The notes under the pieces were generated by a model. It was not told the DNA's origin, did no database searches, and saw only the letters and a list, made by a program, of their open reading frames with translations. Shown here piece by piece: positions 30,374-39,100 of a stretch of 64,000 nucleotides of DNA (position 1 is its first letter; each line of letters starts with the position of its first letter). The position numbers were made by a program, and so were the translations under genes. The DNA comes from Acinetobacter sp. ANC 4470 (lineage in GTDB: Bacteria > Pseudomonadota > Gammaproteobacteria > Pseudomonadales > Moraxellaceae), in the NCBI RefSeq assembly GCF_002135335.1, contig NZ_NEGC01000004.1, forward strand, positions 124,001 through 188,000. Reading direction: 5' to 3'.

Positions 30374-31696
30374 ATGGAAAAAAATGAATCTCTTTTAGGC
30401 ACACGTCGATTTTTACCGATGTTTGTTACTCAATTTTTTGGTGCACTCAATGACAATGTATATAAACAAGCACTGTTATTAGTCATTACCTATGGTTGGA
30501 TTAATCAACAAAGTGCGGATGTAAGTACACTAAATAATCTCGCAGCCTTACTCTTTATTTTACCCTATTTTATTTTCTCTGCGACAGCTGGACAGATTGC
30601 TGATAAGTACGAACGCTCACAACTTGTACGTGGTATTAAAATTCTTGAAATTGTGATCATGTTGATTGGTTCGGCTGGCTTTATCCTCGGTCATTTATGG
30701 CTATTATTATTGGCTTTATTTTTGATGGGAACACATTCCACCTTCTTTGGGCCAATTAAATACGCCATTTTACCTGAAATTTTAAAACCAAATGAATTAA
30801 TGTCTGGAAATGCATTATTTCAATCGGGTACATCCATTGCTATTTTAATGGGGATGATTTTAGGTGGTGCCGTTATTTCCATGTCACAAGGCAATCTGAT
30901 TTGGATTAGTTTAACTGTGGTAACCATTGCCATTTTGGGTTATTTATCAAGTCGCTTTGTTTTAAAGCAAAATGTCACCTCTCCTGATATTCAAATCGAC
31001 TGGAACTTTTTTAGAACCAGTTTACAAACCTTAAAATATGCCAAAAGCTTACCGATTGTCTTTCTGATTTTACTGGGAAATTCTTGGTATTGGTTTTATG
31101 GTGCAACTTATCTCACCCAAATTCCACAGCTAACCCAACAAAATTTACATGCCTCTGAAAATGTTGTCAGTCTACTTTTAACCTTTTTCTCTGTGGGTAT
31201 TGGTATTGGTTCGTTATTGTGCCGCAGAATTGGTGGTGCAGAGGTTAATTTAAAGATGGTGCCGCTTGGTGCAATTGGCTTAACTGTTTTTGCTTTTTAT
31301 TTGGCAGCAAGTTTGGCATTTGTTCCCGAACGCACAGGTGAAATGCTGGGTTTAAAAGATATCTTTACCCAAGGTTTAAGTTATTACCACGTCATGCTTG
31401 CTGTGACATTACTTGGGATTAGTGGTGGTTTCTACATCGTACCGCTATACGCCATGATGCAAGCCTTTTCTCCGCGCTCACATCGTGCACGTGTGGTGGC
31501 GGCAAACAACATCTTAAATGCCGTATTCATGGTATCCTCTGCTGTGTTTTCTATTATCATCCTAAGTATATTTAAGATTGATATTAAAATACTTTTTAGT
31601 ATTACCGCTATTTTAAGTGCCATTTTCACCACATGGCTGTTGTTTAAACTTAAACCCATGCTTGCTGCACATCAACAAAATGCTTTAGAGGATTAA
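30374..31696 (+). CDS. MFS transporter, LplT-like
   Basis: A 440-residue, about 12-helix major facilitator protein. The opening RRFLPMFVTQFFGALNDNVYKQAL and the loop FGPIKYAILPEIL match the lysophospholipid transporter LplT and the MFS half of LplT-Aas fusion proteins. LplT flips lysophospholipids inward for re-acylation. Here no acyltransferase/Aas domain is attached or adjacent. The gene is divergent from tamA and ends four bases before coq7, whose ribosome site lies inside its last codons, so the two are co-transcribed. The lipid substrate is inferred. Confidence 0.75.
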   Translation: MEKNESLLGTRRFLPMFVTQFFGALNDNVYKQALLLVITYGWINQQSADVSTLNNLAALLFILPYFIFSATAGQIADKYERSQLVRGIKILEIVIMLIGSAGFILGHLWLLLLALFLMGTHSTFFGPIKYAILPEILKPNELMSGNALFQSGTSIAILMGMILGGAVISMSQGNLIWISLTVVTIAILGYLSSRFVLKQNVTSPDIQIDWNFFRTSLQTLKYAKSLPIVFLILLGNSWYWFYGATYLTQIPQLTQQNLHASENVVSLLLTFFSVGIGIGSLLCRRIGGAEVNLKMVPLGAIGLTVFAFYLAASLAFVPERTGEMLGLKDIFTQGLSYYHVMLAVTLLGISGGFYIVPLYAMMQAFSPRSHRARVVAANNILNAVFMVSSAVFSIIILSIFKIDIKILFSITAILSAIFTTWLLFKLKPMLAAHQQNALED

Positions 31697-31700
31697 TTTT

Positions 31701-32336
31701 ATGCGTCAATATACGGGTATCGACAAATTTATTCATTCATTTGACCAAGCGCTACGCAGTCTCGTTCCTGGAACGACCGCTGCACATCGTGAAAATCCGA
31801 GCAATGATGTTGAAACCAAACTAGCAGTGAGTGAAGCACGCCATGTTGCGGGCTTAATGCGCGTCAATCATAGCGGTGAAGTGTGTGCACAAGCGCTTTA
31901 TCATGGTCAAGCACTGACGGCGAAATTGCCCAATGTACGCCATGAAATGGAACAAGCTGCCGTTGAAGAACAAGATCATTTGGCTTGGTGTGAAGATCGT
32001 TTAAAAGAACTCGATAGCCATACCAGTTTATTTAATCCTGTTTGGTATGGACTTTCATTTGGTATGGGAGCACTTGCAGGCATTGCAGGTGATAAATACA
32101 GCTTAGGTTTTGTGGCTGAAACTGAACGTCAAGTAAGTTTGCATTTAGAAGATCATATTAAACAGCTACCTGCGCAAGATGATCGTTCACGTAAAATTTT
32201 AGTGCAAATGAATGAAGATGAATTACAACATAGAGATACAGCACTTAATGCTGGCGGCGTAGACTTACCCGCGCCTGTACGCATTACCATGACTGCAATT
32301 TCCAAGCTAATGACCAAGACCAGTTATTATATTTAA
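31701..32336 (+). CDS. coq7: 2-polyprenyl-3-methyl-6-methoxy-1,4-benzoquinone monooxygenase
   Basis: A 211-residue di-iron carboxylate hydroxylase of the Coq7 family. It performs the penultimate oxygen-dependent hydroxylation in ubiquinone synthesis, at the inner membrane. Iron ligands are seen in two repeated sets: HSGEVCAQALYH and EEQDHLAW, then ETERQVSLHLEDH and NEDELQHRD. A helical hairpin (YGLSFGMGALAGIAG) between the halves should dip into the membrane. The ATG at 31701 is preceded by GAGGA located in the end of the MFS gene, so translation is probably coupled. A terminator follows. Confidence 0.94.
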   Translation: MRQYTGIDKFIHSFDQALRSLVPGTTAAHRENPSNDVETKLAVSEARHVAGLMRVNHSGEVCAQALYHGQALTAKLPNVRHEMEQAAVEEQDHLAWCEDRLKELDSHTSLFNPVWYGLSFGMGALAGIAGDKYSLGFVAETERQVSLHLEDHIKQLPAQDDRSRKILVQMNEDELQHRDTALNAGGVDLPAPVRITMTAISKLMTKTSYYI

Positions 32337-32353
32337 TTGCTCATTTAAGAACT

Positions 32354-32382
32354 AAAAAGCAGTGAATATTCACTGCTTTTTT
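32354..32382. terminator. Bidirectional terminator between coq7 and the lipoprotein gene
   Basis: AAAAAGCAGTGAA/TTCACTGCTTTTTT hairpin with T-runs on both strands, serving two convergent genes. Confidence 0.85.
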
Positions 32383-32407
32383 GATACAACCACATCAATC
32401 TTATTAG

Positions 32408-32881
32408 TTAATGTTCAAGTAATAGCTGAGCCTCTGTTGGGTCAATCTTGGTTTCAGTGAGCAAAGATGGATTAGCAGGATAATTCTTCCCATTAAATTG
32501 TAAGGTTACCTGACCAATACCACGGCTATAGACCGACAAATCTCGCCAACCCTGATGACTTGATTTTAATAAATAGATCGGTGTGTTAGTTACTGTTGAT
32601 CGGCTTAACAATTGGAAATTTTTATTGTTCAAACCTTGAAACACCAACATGGTGCAACCACCAGAACCACACCAATCTGTCCCTTTTAACAACACGACTG
32701 CGTCTTGAATACCATCGTGATTCAAATCGACTTGTGCATGAATAAACTGCGCTTGATCTTGTGTAAAAGATTGAACTGCTTTTTGCAATGCAGATGGATC
32801 TTTCCCCATCGGTGTTGCCGTTGTGACACATGCCGAAATTAAGAAACTTAAGCTGATAATAAAAAGGATATTTAACTTCAT
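32408..32881 (-). CDS. Lipoprotein with an FG-GAP-like calcium loop
   Basis: A 157-residue lipoprotein: signal peptide MKLNILFIISLSFLISAC with lipobox L-I-S-A-C. The mature part holds DLNHDGIQDAVVLL (residues about 75-88), a D-x-N-x-D-G-x-x-D loop of the calcium-binding FG-GAP/EF-loop type. A cysteine pair in DWCGSGGCTMLV follows, probably a disulfide. The function is unknown; related small lipoproteins occur in Acinetobacter. The start at 32881 is chosen because the signal peptide begins there. It is the last gene of the leftward folB group, 49 bases after the FolK-like gene. Confidence 0.75.
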   Translation of the reverse strand: MKLNILFIISLSFLISACVTTATPMGKDPSALQKAVQSFTQDQAQFIHAQVDLNHDGIQDAVVLLKGTDWCGSGGCTMLVFQGLNNKNFQLLSRSTVTNTPIYLLKSSHQGWRDLSVYSRGIGQVTLQFNGKNYPANPSLLTETKIDPTEAQLLLEH

Positions 32882-32930
32882 AGCGATCTCTCTATTTTGC
32901 AATACCATACATGTCTATTTAATGGCTTGC

Positions 32931-33368
32931 TTAAGGTTCACATGTAACAATTGGAAAATCCGTATGTAAATGATTAAATGCAACATGCGTCCAAACATCT
33001 TGCATTGGAATTTTTACATCTAAAGCTAAGGGTAATTTTTTCGGATTAAATTGCATGTGCTCTAAATCCATACCCCAAGCAATTAAATCCACATCTAACG
33101 AAATAAAATGTGAAGGACGTACGCGACCTGCATCCGTTTCCATTTTCTTCAGTAAATGAATGGTTTCTTCAACATCCAAATGTGACTTAAGCAAACAGGC
33201 AGCATTCCAATAGTTTGCCCCAATCGCATCTCGACATGGAATTAAATAAATTTTAGAGAATTGAACCTGACCCATTTCAGCAATCTGGGAAAATGCCTGC
33301 TTAAAGTATTGTTCAGGATTGCAATTACTCGCCAGAGCTAAGGCGAATATCGTTTCGGTGGCGTTCAA
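32931..33368 (-). CDS. FolK-like pterin pyrophosphokinase, atypical
   Basis: A 145-residue protein of the HPPK (FolK) family, which transfers pyrophosphate from ATP to hydroxymethyl-dihydropterin in folate synthesis. The signature region reads GRVRPSHFISLDVDLIAWG. It keeps the two metal-binding aspartates (LDVDL) and the GRxR arginines, but isoleucine stands where E. coli has Arg92. The downstream PHxxxxxR segment (His115 and Arg121 of E. coli) cannot be found. The start is a TTG at 33368 inside folB (44-base overlap) with AGGA seven bases before it. It may be a weak or repurposed paralogue; a canonical folK likely exists elsewhere. Confidence 0.65.
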   Translation of the reverse strand: MNATETIFALALASNCNPEQYFKQAFSQIAEMGQVQFSKIYLIPCRDAIGANYWNAACLLKSHLDVEETIHLLKKMETDAGRVRPSHFISLDVDLIAWGMDLEHMQFNPKKLPLALDVKIPMQDVWTHVAFNHLHTDFPIVTCEP

Positions 33369-33705
33369 GACGAATTCCTACAGAATTTGCTTGCGCGATA
33401 ATGGCAGGCTTCCTGATCGTAATCATAATAGATTCGACTGCGGGAAAGGTAGTAAAAAGTGCATTTAGCACAATTTTTGCTGCATGTTCGATCAATTCTG
33501 GCTGTGCTTTTTGTATAACAGTGGCTGAAATTTCGCAAATTTCCGCATAATTCAGCGTATCTTTCAATTCGTCCGAATTCGATGCTTGCTCTAAATTGGT
33601 CTGAATCGTCATATCAAGCATTAAAGGCTGAATAATTTGACGTTCCCAATTAAAACAGCCAATCACTGTTTCAACTTTCAAACCTTCAATGATAATTGCG
33701 TCCAC
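33325..33705 (-). CDS. folB: Dihydroneopterin aldolase
   Basis: A 126-residue FolB, which converts dihydroneopterin to hydroxymethyl-dihydropterin and glycolaldehyde in folate synthesis. Family elements in order are IEGLKVETVIGCFNWERQ at the N-terminus, TLNYAEICE with the catalytic-region tyrosine near residue 53, and LIEHAAKIVL with the substrate-binding glutamate. The lysine region is IRKPAIIAQANSVGI. The start is taken as a GTG at 33705: it gives the family's usual (M)DxIxIEGL opening and has AAGGG seven bases upstream, whereas the longer frame adds 14 lysine-rich residues. It overlaps the FolK-like gene by 44 bases, implying coupled translation. Confidence 0.88.
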   Translation of the reverse strand: MDAIIIEGLKVETVIGCFNWERQIIQPLMLDMTIQTNLEQASNSDELKDTLNYAEICEISATVIQKAQPELIEHAAKIVLNALFTTFPAVESIMITIRKPAIIAQANSVGIRLERHRNDIRLSSGE

Positions 33706-33736
33706 ATTTTTACCCTTAACAGATTTTGACTTTTTA

Positions 33737-33810
33737 ATCCCTCCCAACCTCCCTTTAAAAAGGGAGGAGCTTTTAAGTCCCTCTTTGAAAAAGGGGGACT
33801 TAGGGGGATT
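33737..33810. repeat. Intergenic palindromic repeat with two hairpins
   Basis: AATCCC at the left and GGGATT at the right enclose two hairpins: CCTCCCTTT/AAAGGGAGG (33748-33767) and AAGTCCCTCTTT/AAAGGGGGACTT (33775-33801). The folded shape is a three-way junction. This is the style of multi-copy REP-like elements in intergenic DNA. It lies between the ABC1 kinase gene and folB, where it may tune read-through. Confidence 0.6.
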
Positions 33811-33824
33811 TTCTTAAAAACAAT

Positions 33825-35123
33825 TTAGTTTTTTAACAACACATTCGGATCAAGTGTTTGCACCATTTGCAAACGTTGGTCTGCATAAATATCAGTATAC
33901 GGTGCAAGAATGCGCATAAAGCGATCGAAATACAACATTTGCTTAAATAACAATGCAAAGTCACGTGGGAAGCGAATACCATGACGCTCACCGACACCCA
34001 CCATATCCATCATAATATCGTTTAAATCGGCAGGATTTGAACTTAAAATTTGCTGAGGATCTGCCATTAATACGCCGCTAAATAACCGCTCTAAATCAGA
34101 TGCCAGAACTTGAGTATCAATTTTCTTATCCGTCATACCCATTTTCAGCATGTTTTCTGCCATCAAATTGTAATCCGTTTTTTGCAGTGCATCCATAAAT
34201 GCAATACTTGCTGTCCACACTGTTGGGTTTAACTGCCCAACGATACCGAAATCGATAAAACCAACACGACCATCTTCAAGTAACATTAGATTGCCTGCAT
34301 GTAAGTCAGCATGGAAACTGTTACACATCATCAGGCTACCAAACCATGTATTCATGGCTGTAATTAAAACCTGAGATGGATCTTTAGAGACTTTTTTAAC
34401 CACATCAAAATCAGTCAAAGGTACGCCATACAAACGTTGCATGGTCAGCACACGGCGCGTTGAATATTGATGATAGACTTTTGGTGCAGTGGCTTTATTG
34501 TTTTGAGTGACATTCAAATAATTAACAAAATCATCTAAATTTTGCGCTTCTTCAATAAAATCAACTTCACGTACCATACGGGTTTTAATTTCATCGACGA
34601 TATCTGCAAGTGATGCAAATTTTACTTTAGGTACGACTTTTTCTAAAACTTTGGTTGCCCAATGTAATACATTTAAATCGGTATAAAGAATGGTTTCTAC
34701 ACCCGGCTTTTGCACTTTAATTACTACATCTTCACCGCTTACAAGCTTAGCTGCGTGAACTTGTGCAATGGATGCTGAAGCTAAAGGTTTTTCCTCAATC
34801 GAAGTAAAAATTTCATCTAAATTTCTGCCTGCAAATTCAGAAGCTAAAACCCCTTGTACATAACTAAATGGCAAAGATGGTGTTTGATCTAAACAACCTT
34901 GAAATTCTTCAACATATTCACGAGGAAATAAAGATGGCGTACTGGCAATAAACTGCCCAAGTTTAATATAGGTTGAACCTAAAGATTCAAAAGTTTCACG
35001 CATCAATTTTGCGTTACTTGGTTTTTCAGTGGCGTATTTAATGCCCGCTTTTGCTGCAATGACAGCTGTTTCCCCAACTCGGGCAACTGAACGCAGTCCA
35101 TCTAACCAGATATTGTTTTTCAT
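33825..35123 (-). CDS. ABC1/AarF/UbiB family kinase-like protein
   Basis: A 432-residue atypical kinase of the ABC1 (UbiB/COQ8) family, associated with ubiquinone synthesis in bacteria. The family-specific KxGQ motif is present as IKLGQFIASTPSLFP (near residue 52), together with the alanine-rich loop SASIAQVHAA, the ATP lysine in VIKVQKPGVE, the catalytic loop FHADLHAGNLM and the metal-binding GFIDFGIVG. It lacks the C-terminal two membrane helices of UbiB proper, so it is likely a paralogue. It lies 59 bases after the MoeB/ThiF-like gene in the same direction. Confidence 0.85.
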   Translation of the reverse strand: MKNNIWLDGLRSVARVGETAVIAAKAGIKYATEKPSNAKLMRETFESLGSTYIKLGQFIASTPSLFPREYVEEFQGCLDQTPSLPFSYVQGVLASEFAGRNLDEIFTSIEEKPLASASIAQVHAAKLVSGEDVVIKVQKPGVETILYTDLNVLHWATKVLEKVVPKVKFASLADIVDEIKTRMVREVDFIEEAQNLDDFVNYLNVTQNNKATAPKVYHQYSTRRVLTMQRLYGVPLTDFDVVKKVSKDPSQVLITAMNTWFGSLMMCNSFHADLHAGNLMLLEDGRVGFIDFGIVGQLNPTVWTASIAFMDALQKTDYNLMAENMLKMGMTDKKIDTQVLASDLERLFSGVLMADPQQILSSNPADLNDIMMDMVGVGERHGIRFPRDFALLFKQMLYFDRFMRILAPYTDIYADQRLQMVQTLDPNVLLKN

Positions 35124-35182
35124 AATGTCTAAGTAGAATTAAATTGGTAGTGAGTGTAGCAAAAAAATATTCTTTTGCAGGA

Positions 35183-35956
35183 CTATCTTGCCTGACAAAC
35201 TGAACAATCTGTATCTTTTGCAAAAGTAAGTAAGCGTTGTTTCATGCTTAAACCATCCCAAAGCAATAGTTTTTGCTTTAATGGGGTTTTAGCTAAACCT
35301 AAATAAAGCAAGGCATGATGGGCTTGCAAACTTGCCATGACATTAGGTGTTGTCGCAAGTACACCTGAATCTGCACAACGTAAACTTTCGTTTATATGTT
35401 CTTCTTTAGAAAATAAGCACTCATAGCAAGCCGAATCACCTTCTACCATAAACAATTGACCTTGAAAGCCTATGGCTGATGCACTAATTAAAGCGACATT
35501 TAATTGTGTACAAATTTGATTAACCAAATAGCGAGTGGTGAAATTATCGCAACCATCCAAGATTAAATCTTGAGTAGCAATGAGTTGTGCTGCATTGCTT
35601 TCATCAAGTTTAGAGGTATAACTTTCTATACGAATATGTGGATTAATTTGCTTTAAGCGCTTCGCTAGTATTTCTGCTTTGTAGAAGCCAATATTTTCTT
35701 CCACATAGGCTATTTGCCGTTGTAAATTACTCATTTCAATAGTGTCGGCATCAATCAAGGTAATTTGACCCACGCCTGCGCGTGCTAATAGTTCCGCACT
35801 TGTACAGCCTATACCGCCACAACCGACAATAAGGACATTAGCAAGTTTAAGCTTTTCCTGTGCTTCTATATCCCAACCATCAAGGAGAATCTGGCGCGAA
35901 TAAAGGTGCATTTCATCATCATTTAACTCTAAGTCCATGTCGAGTAGATTAGTCAC
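35183..35956 (-). CDS. moeB: HesA/MoeB/ThiF family adenylyltransferase
   Basis: A 257-residue E1-like enzyme that adenylates the C-terminus of a small sulfur-carrier protein (MoaD or ThiS). The opening YSRQILLDGWDIEAQEKL is the family start. It is followed by the nucleotide loop VLIVGCGGIGCTSAELL, the RQIAY arginine region, and the adenylation-site DGCDNFTTRYLVN. The zinc cysteines are CYECLF and CSVCQ. The active-site cysteine region is RCADSGVLATTPNVMASLQA. The first codon is GTG at 35956, and an ATG six codons on is a possible start. MoeB and ThiF are hard to separate without a neighbouring carrier gene, and none is here. Confidence 0.8.
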   Translation of the reverse strand: MTNLLDMDLELNDDEMHLYSRQILLDGWDIEAQEKLKLANVLIVGCGGIGCTSAELLARAGVGQITLIDADTIEMSNLQRQIAYVEENIGFYKAEILAKRLKQINPHIRIESYTSKLDESNAAQLIATQDLILDGCDNFTTRYLVNQICTQLNVALISASAIGFQGQLFMVEGDSACYECLFSKEEHINESLRCADSGVLATTPNVMASLQAHHALLYLGLAKTPLKQKLLLWDGLSMKQRLLTFAKDTDCSVCQAR

Positions 35957-36188
35957 TAAGTTGTCCCACTTGCATTTGTTGATTTAAAACCTGTGTAGAT
36001 TATAAAGGATATCTTCTTTCTGTTCTGTAGAAGTCTTTGACAAGAACCCTTTTTTACCCCAATATTTCAAGCACTCTTTAACAGCCCTATAAAATCAATA
36101 AGTTACGATTTTAAAAAAAACTTTGGGTATTTTGCATTTTTCGGCATTAAATCCTTGTTATTTTAGAGCTTTGTCCTTTATATTTACT
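35957..36188 (+). promoter_or_regulatory. CRISPR leader
   Basis: About 230 AT-rich bases between the MoeB/ThiF-like gene and the first CRISPR repeat. It is the leader side because the degenerate repeat is at the far (right) end. It contains T-rich tracts and one perfect IHF consensus, and should hold the promoter of the precursor crRNA. Confidence 0.65.
36093..36105 (+). promoter_or_regulatory. IHF binding-site consensus in the CRISPR leader
   Basis: AATCAATAAGTTA fits the IHF consensus WATCAANNNNTTR at every defined position. It lies 83 bases before the first repeat. IHF bending of the leader is known to be needed for spacer acquisition in type I-E and I-F systems, so the site suggests the array is or was built for acquisition. 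Confidence 0.55.
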
Positions 36189-39100
36189 GTTCACTGCCAT
36201 ATAGGCAGCTTAGAAACTGATTTTATCAGCAATATGATGATGTGTGACGTTCACTGCCATATAGGCAGCTTAGAAATTGATAATTGCATTTTCAGGGCGA
36301 ATTTTTTTTGTTCACTGCCATATAGGCAGCTTAGAAAAGTTGCTTGTTCTACTTTGTCGGCTACATCGTGTTCACTGCCATATAGGCAGCTTAGAAATGT
36401 GAGTTGCAGAATGCAGAAGTTGAGATTGTGTTCACTGCCATATAGGCAGCTTAGAAATTTACTTGTGACGCCCGATTTATCACAGTTAAGTTCACTGCCA
36501 TATAGGCAGCTTAGAAATTTGATAATTGCGTTCATACTTTCCCCTGGGCGTTCACTGCCATATAGGCAGCTTAGAAAAAACAGCTTAACGGAAGGAAGTT
36601 CTAACATCCGTTCACTGCCATATAGGCAGCTTAGAAAATGTTTTCAGATGAAATTACAACATTGGTAACGTTCACTGCCATATAGGCAGCTTAGAAATCT
36701 GAAGCCATCTGAAATAGCCTGAAGCTGACGTTCACTGCCATATAGGCAGCTTAGAAATGACCGCATAACCAATCGCCCTTCAGCATCATGTTCACTGCCA
36801 TATAGGCAGCTTAGAAAAAGACAAGGCGGTGGAATCAATTGTTTTAAACGTTCACTGCCATATAGGCAGCTTAGAAATGTTTGAGCAATCCTTAATAATT
36901 CGGATTCGCGTTCACTGCCATATAGGCAGCTTAGAAACTCTGCTGCATGAGCACCAGTTGCCATAATTAGTTCACTGCCATATAGGCAGCTTAGAAAAGT
37001 TGATGCAGCAGGGGTTGAAAGACTTCAAAGTTCACTGCCATATAGGCAGCTTAGAAAATACTTGGCCAAAACTCTTACTGTGAAAAATCGTTCACTGCCA
37101 TATAGGCAGCTTAGAAATTGTACCTGTTGCCAATTCTTCATATTCAAGCGTTCACTGCCATATAGGCAGCTTAGAAAGATGACCTTGAGGAATATCGCAT
37201 GGCAAAAACGTTCACTGCCATATAGGCAGCTTAGAAAAACTACACTAGACATTCCTGTCCATTTTAGTAGTTCACTGCCATATAGGCAGCTTAGAAAGCC
37301 GTATCGTTACTTATTTTGTACGCGTCCACGTTCACTGCCATATAGGCAGCTTAGAAATAGTAAAGAATCTTTGGCAGTTAATACCATCTGTTCACTGCCA
37401 TATAGGCAGCTTAGAAAGCAGGATACCCGCCAGTTATTCATATTCATGAGTTCACTGCCATATAGGCAGCTTAGAAACAGTACGCAACTTCACGGCCTTG
37501 TGCGTCGAAGTTCACTGCCATATAGGCAGCTTAGAAAATAACGTACCATTGGGTCGGCTTGAAGAAATCGTTCACTGCCATATAGGCAGCTTAGAAAACT
37601 TATCCAACATTGCAGATGTTAGTCGATCAGTTCACTGCCATATAGGCAGCTTAGAAAAAAAGGTTGGTGATGGCAAAGGCGGTCAAGAAGTTCACTGCCA
37701 TATAGGCAGCTTAGAAATTTTGATTTGGTACTGAATCGAGTGGTATCTCGTTCACTGCCATATAGGCAGCTTAGAAAACTAGGCGCACCGTCCTTAATTT
37801 CTTGTTCTGGTTCACTGCCATATAGGCAGCTTAGAAACACGCTTGTAAATCAGGATCAGACATCACTTTGTTCACTGCCATATAGGCAGCTTAGAAATAC
37901 ACCCCCATTTTTCGATATGGCAGCATTAAGTTCACTGCCATATAGGCAGCTTAGAAATTTTAAATACCGTGTTGGTAGAAAAGTTAAGGGTTCACTGCCA
38001 TATAGGCAGCTTAGAAATTTTGCAATTGGTGTCAATAAAGGGGGCAAAGGTTCACTGCCATATAGGCAGCTTAGAAATACTAAAAAAACTGGACTGCGCG
38101 CCCTCGCCAGTTCACTGCCATATAGGCAGCTTAGAAAATACATTTTGAATGACGTTCAAGCTGTCGACTGTTCACTGCCATATAGGCAGCTTAGAAACGA
38201 TAAAGTCTCTTGTGGATAAACACGAATTTGTTCACTGCCATATAGGCAGCTTAGAAATAAAAGACAGCCCACTTTAAAACCAGTGTCTTGTTCACTGCCA
38301 TATAGGCAGCTTAGAAAGGTACATCTATTAGTGTTTACGACCCCAACACGTTCACTGCCATATAGGCAGCTTAGAAAGAATCCTGTCGTCCCTGCCTGCG
38401 TCTCGAATGGTTCACTGCCATATAGGCAGCTTAGAAATACGGATAATTGACGGCCTGTACCTGTTGAAGGTTCACTGCCATATAGGCAGCTTAGAAAAAT
38501 CCCAACACCAATTAAAAAACCCCAATCCCGTTCACTGCCATATAGGCAGCTTAGAAATCAAAGTAAGTTTCGTATTGTTGTTCTACATTGTTCACTGCCA
38601 TATAGGCAGCTTAGAAAAGTTTCAAAAACGAAAAGATGAGCGTGAACAAGTTCACTGCCATATAGGCAGCTTAGAAAATGATTAAAATTATATCTGCTAA
38701 GAAATTTAAGTTCACTGCCATATAGGCAGCTTAGAAAGATTGAAATTTGTTACGATGTTTTAACATCAAGTTCACTGCCATATAGGCAGCTTAGAAAAAG
38801 ATACTTTTAGCTCTTTTTGCCATGCGTTTGTTCACTGCCATATAGGCAGCTTAGAAAATTTAAAGACTTTGATCACAACAACAAGTGACGTTCACTGCCA
38901 TATAGGCAGCTTAGAAAAAACAAATGATATAGGTTTTGTAAAATCTTTTGTTCACTGCCATATAGGCAGCTTAGAAATTTCGGCTTGAAGGGTAATACTC
39001 TTTTCTTTTGTTCACTGCCATATAGGCAGCTTAGAAAGAAATATTGTTCAGTTGCAAGGTCGCCAGTTCGTTCACTGCCATATAGGCAGCTTAGAAAACA

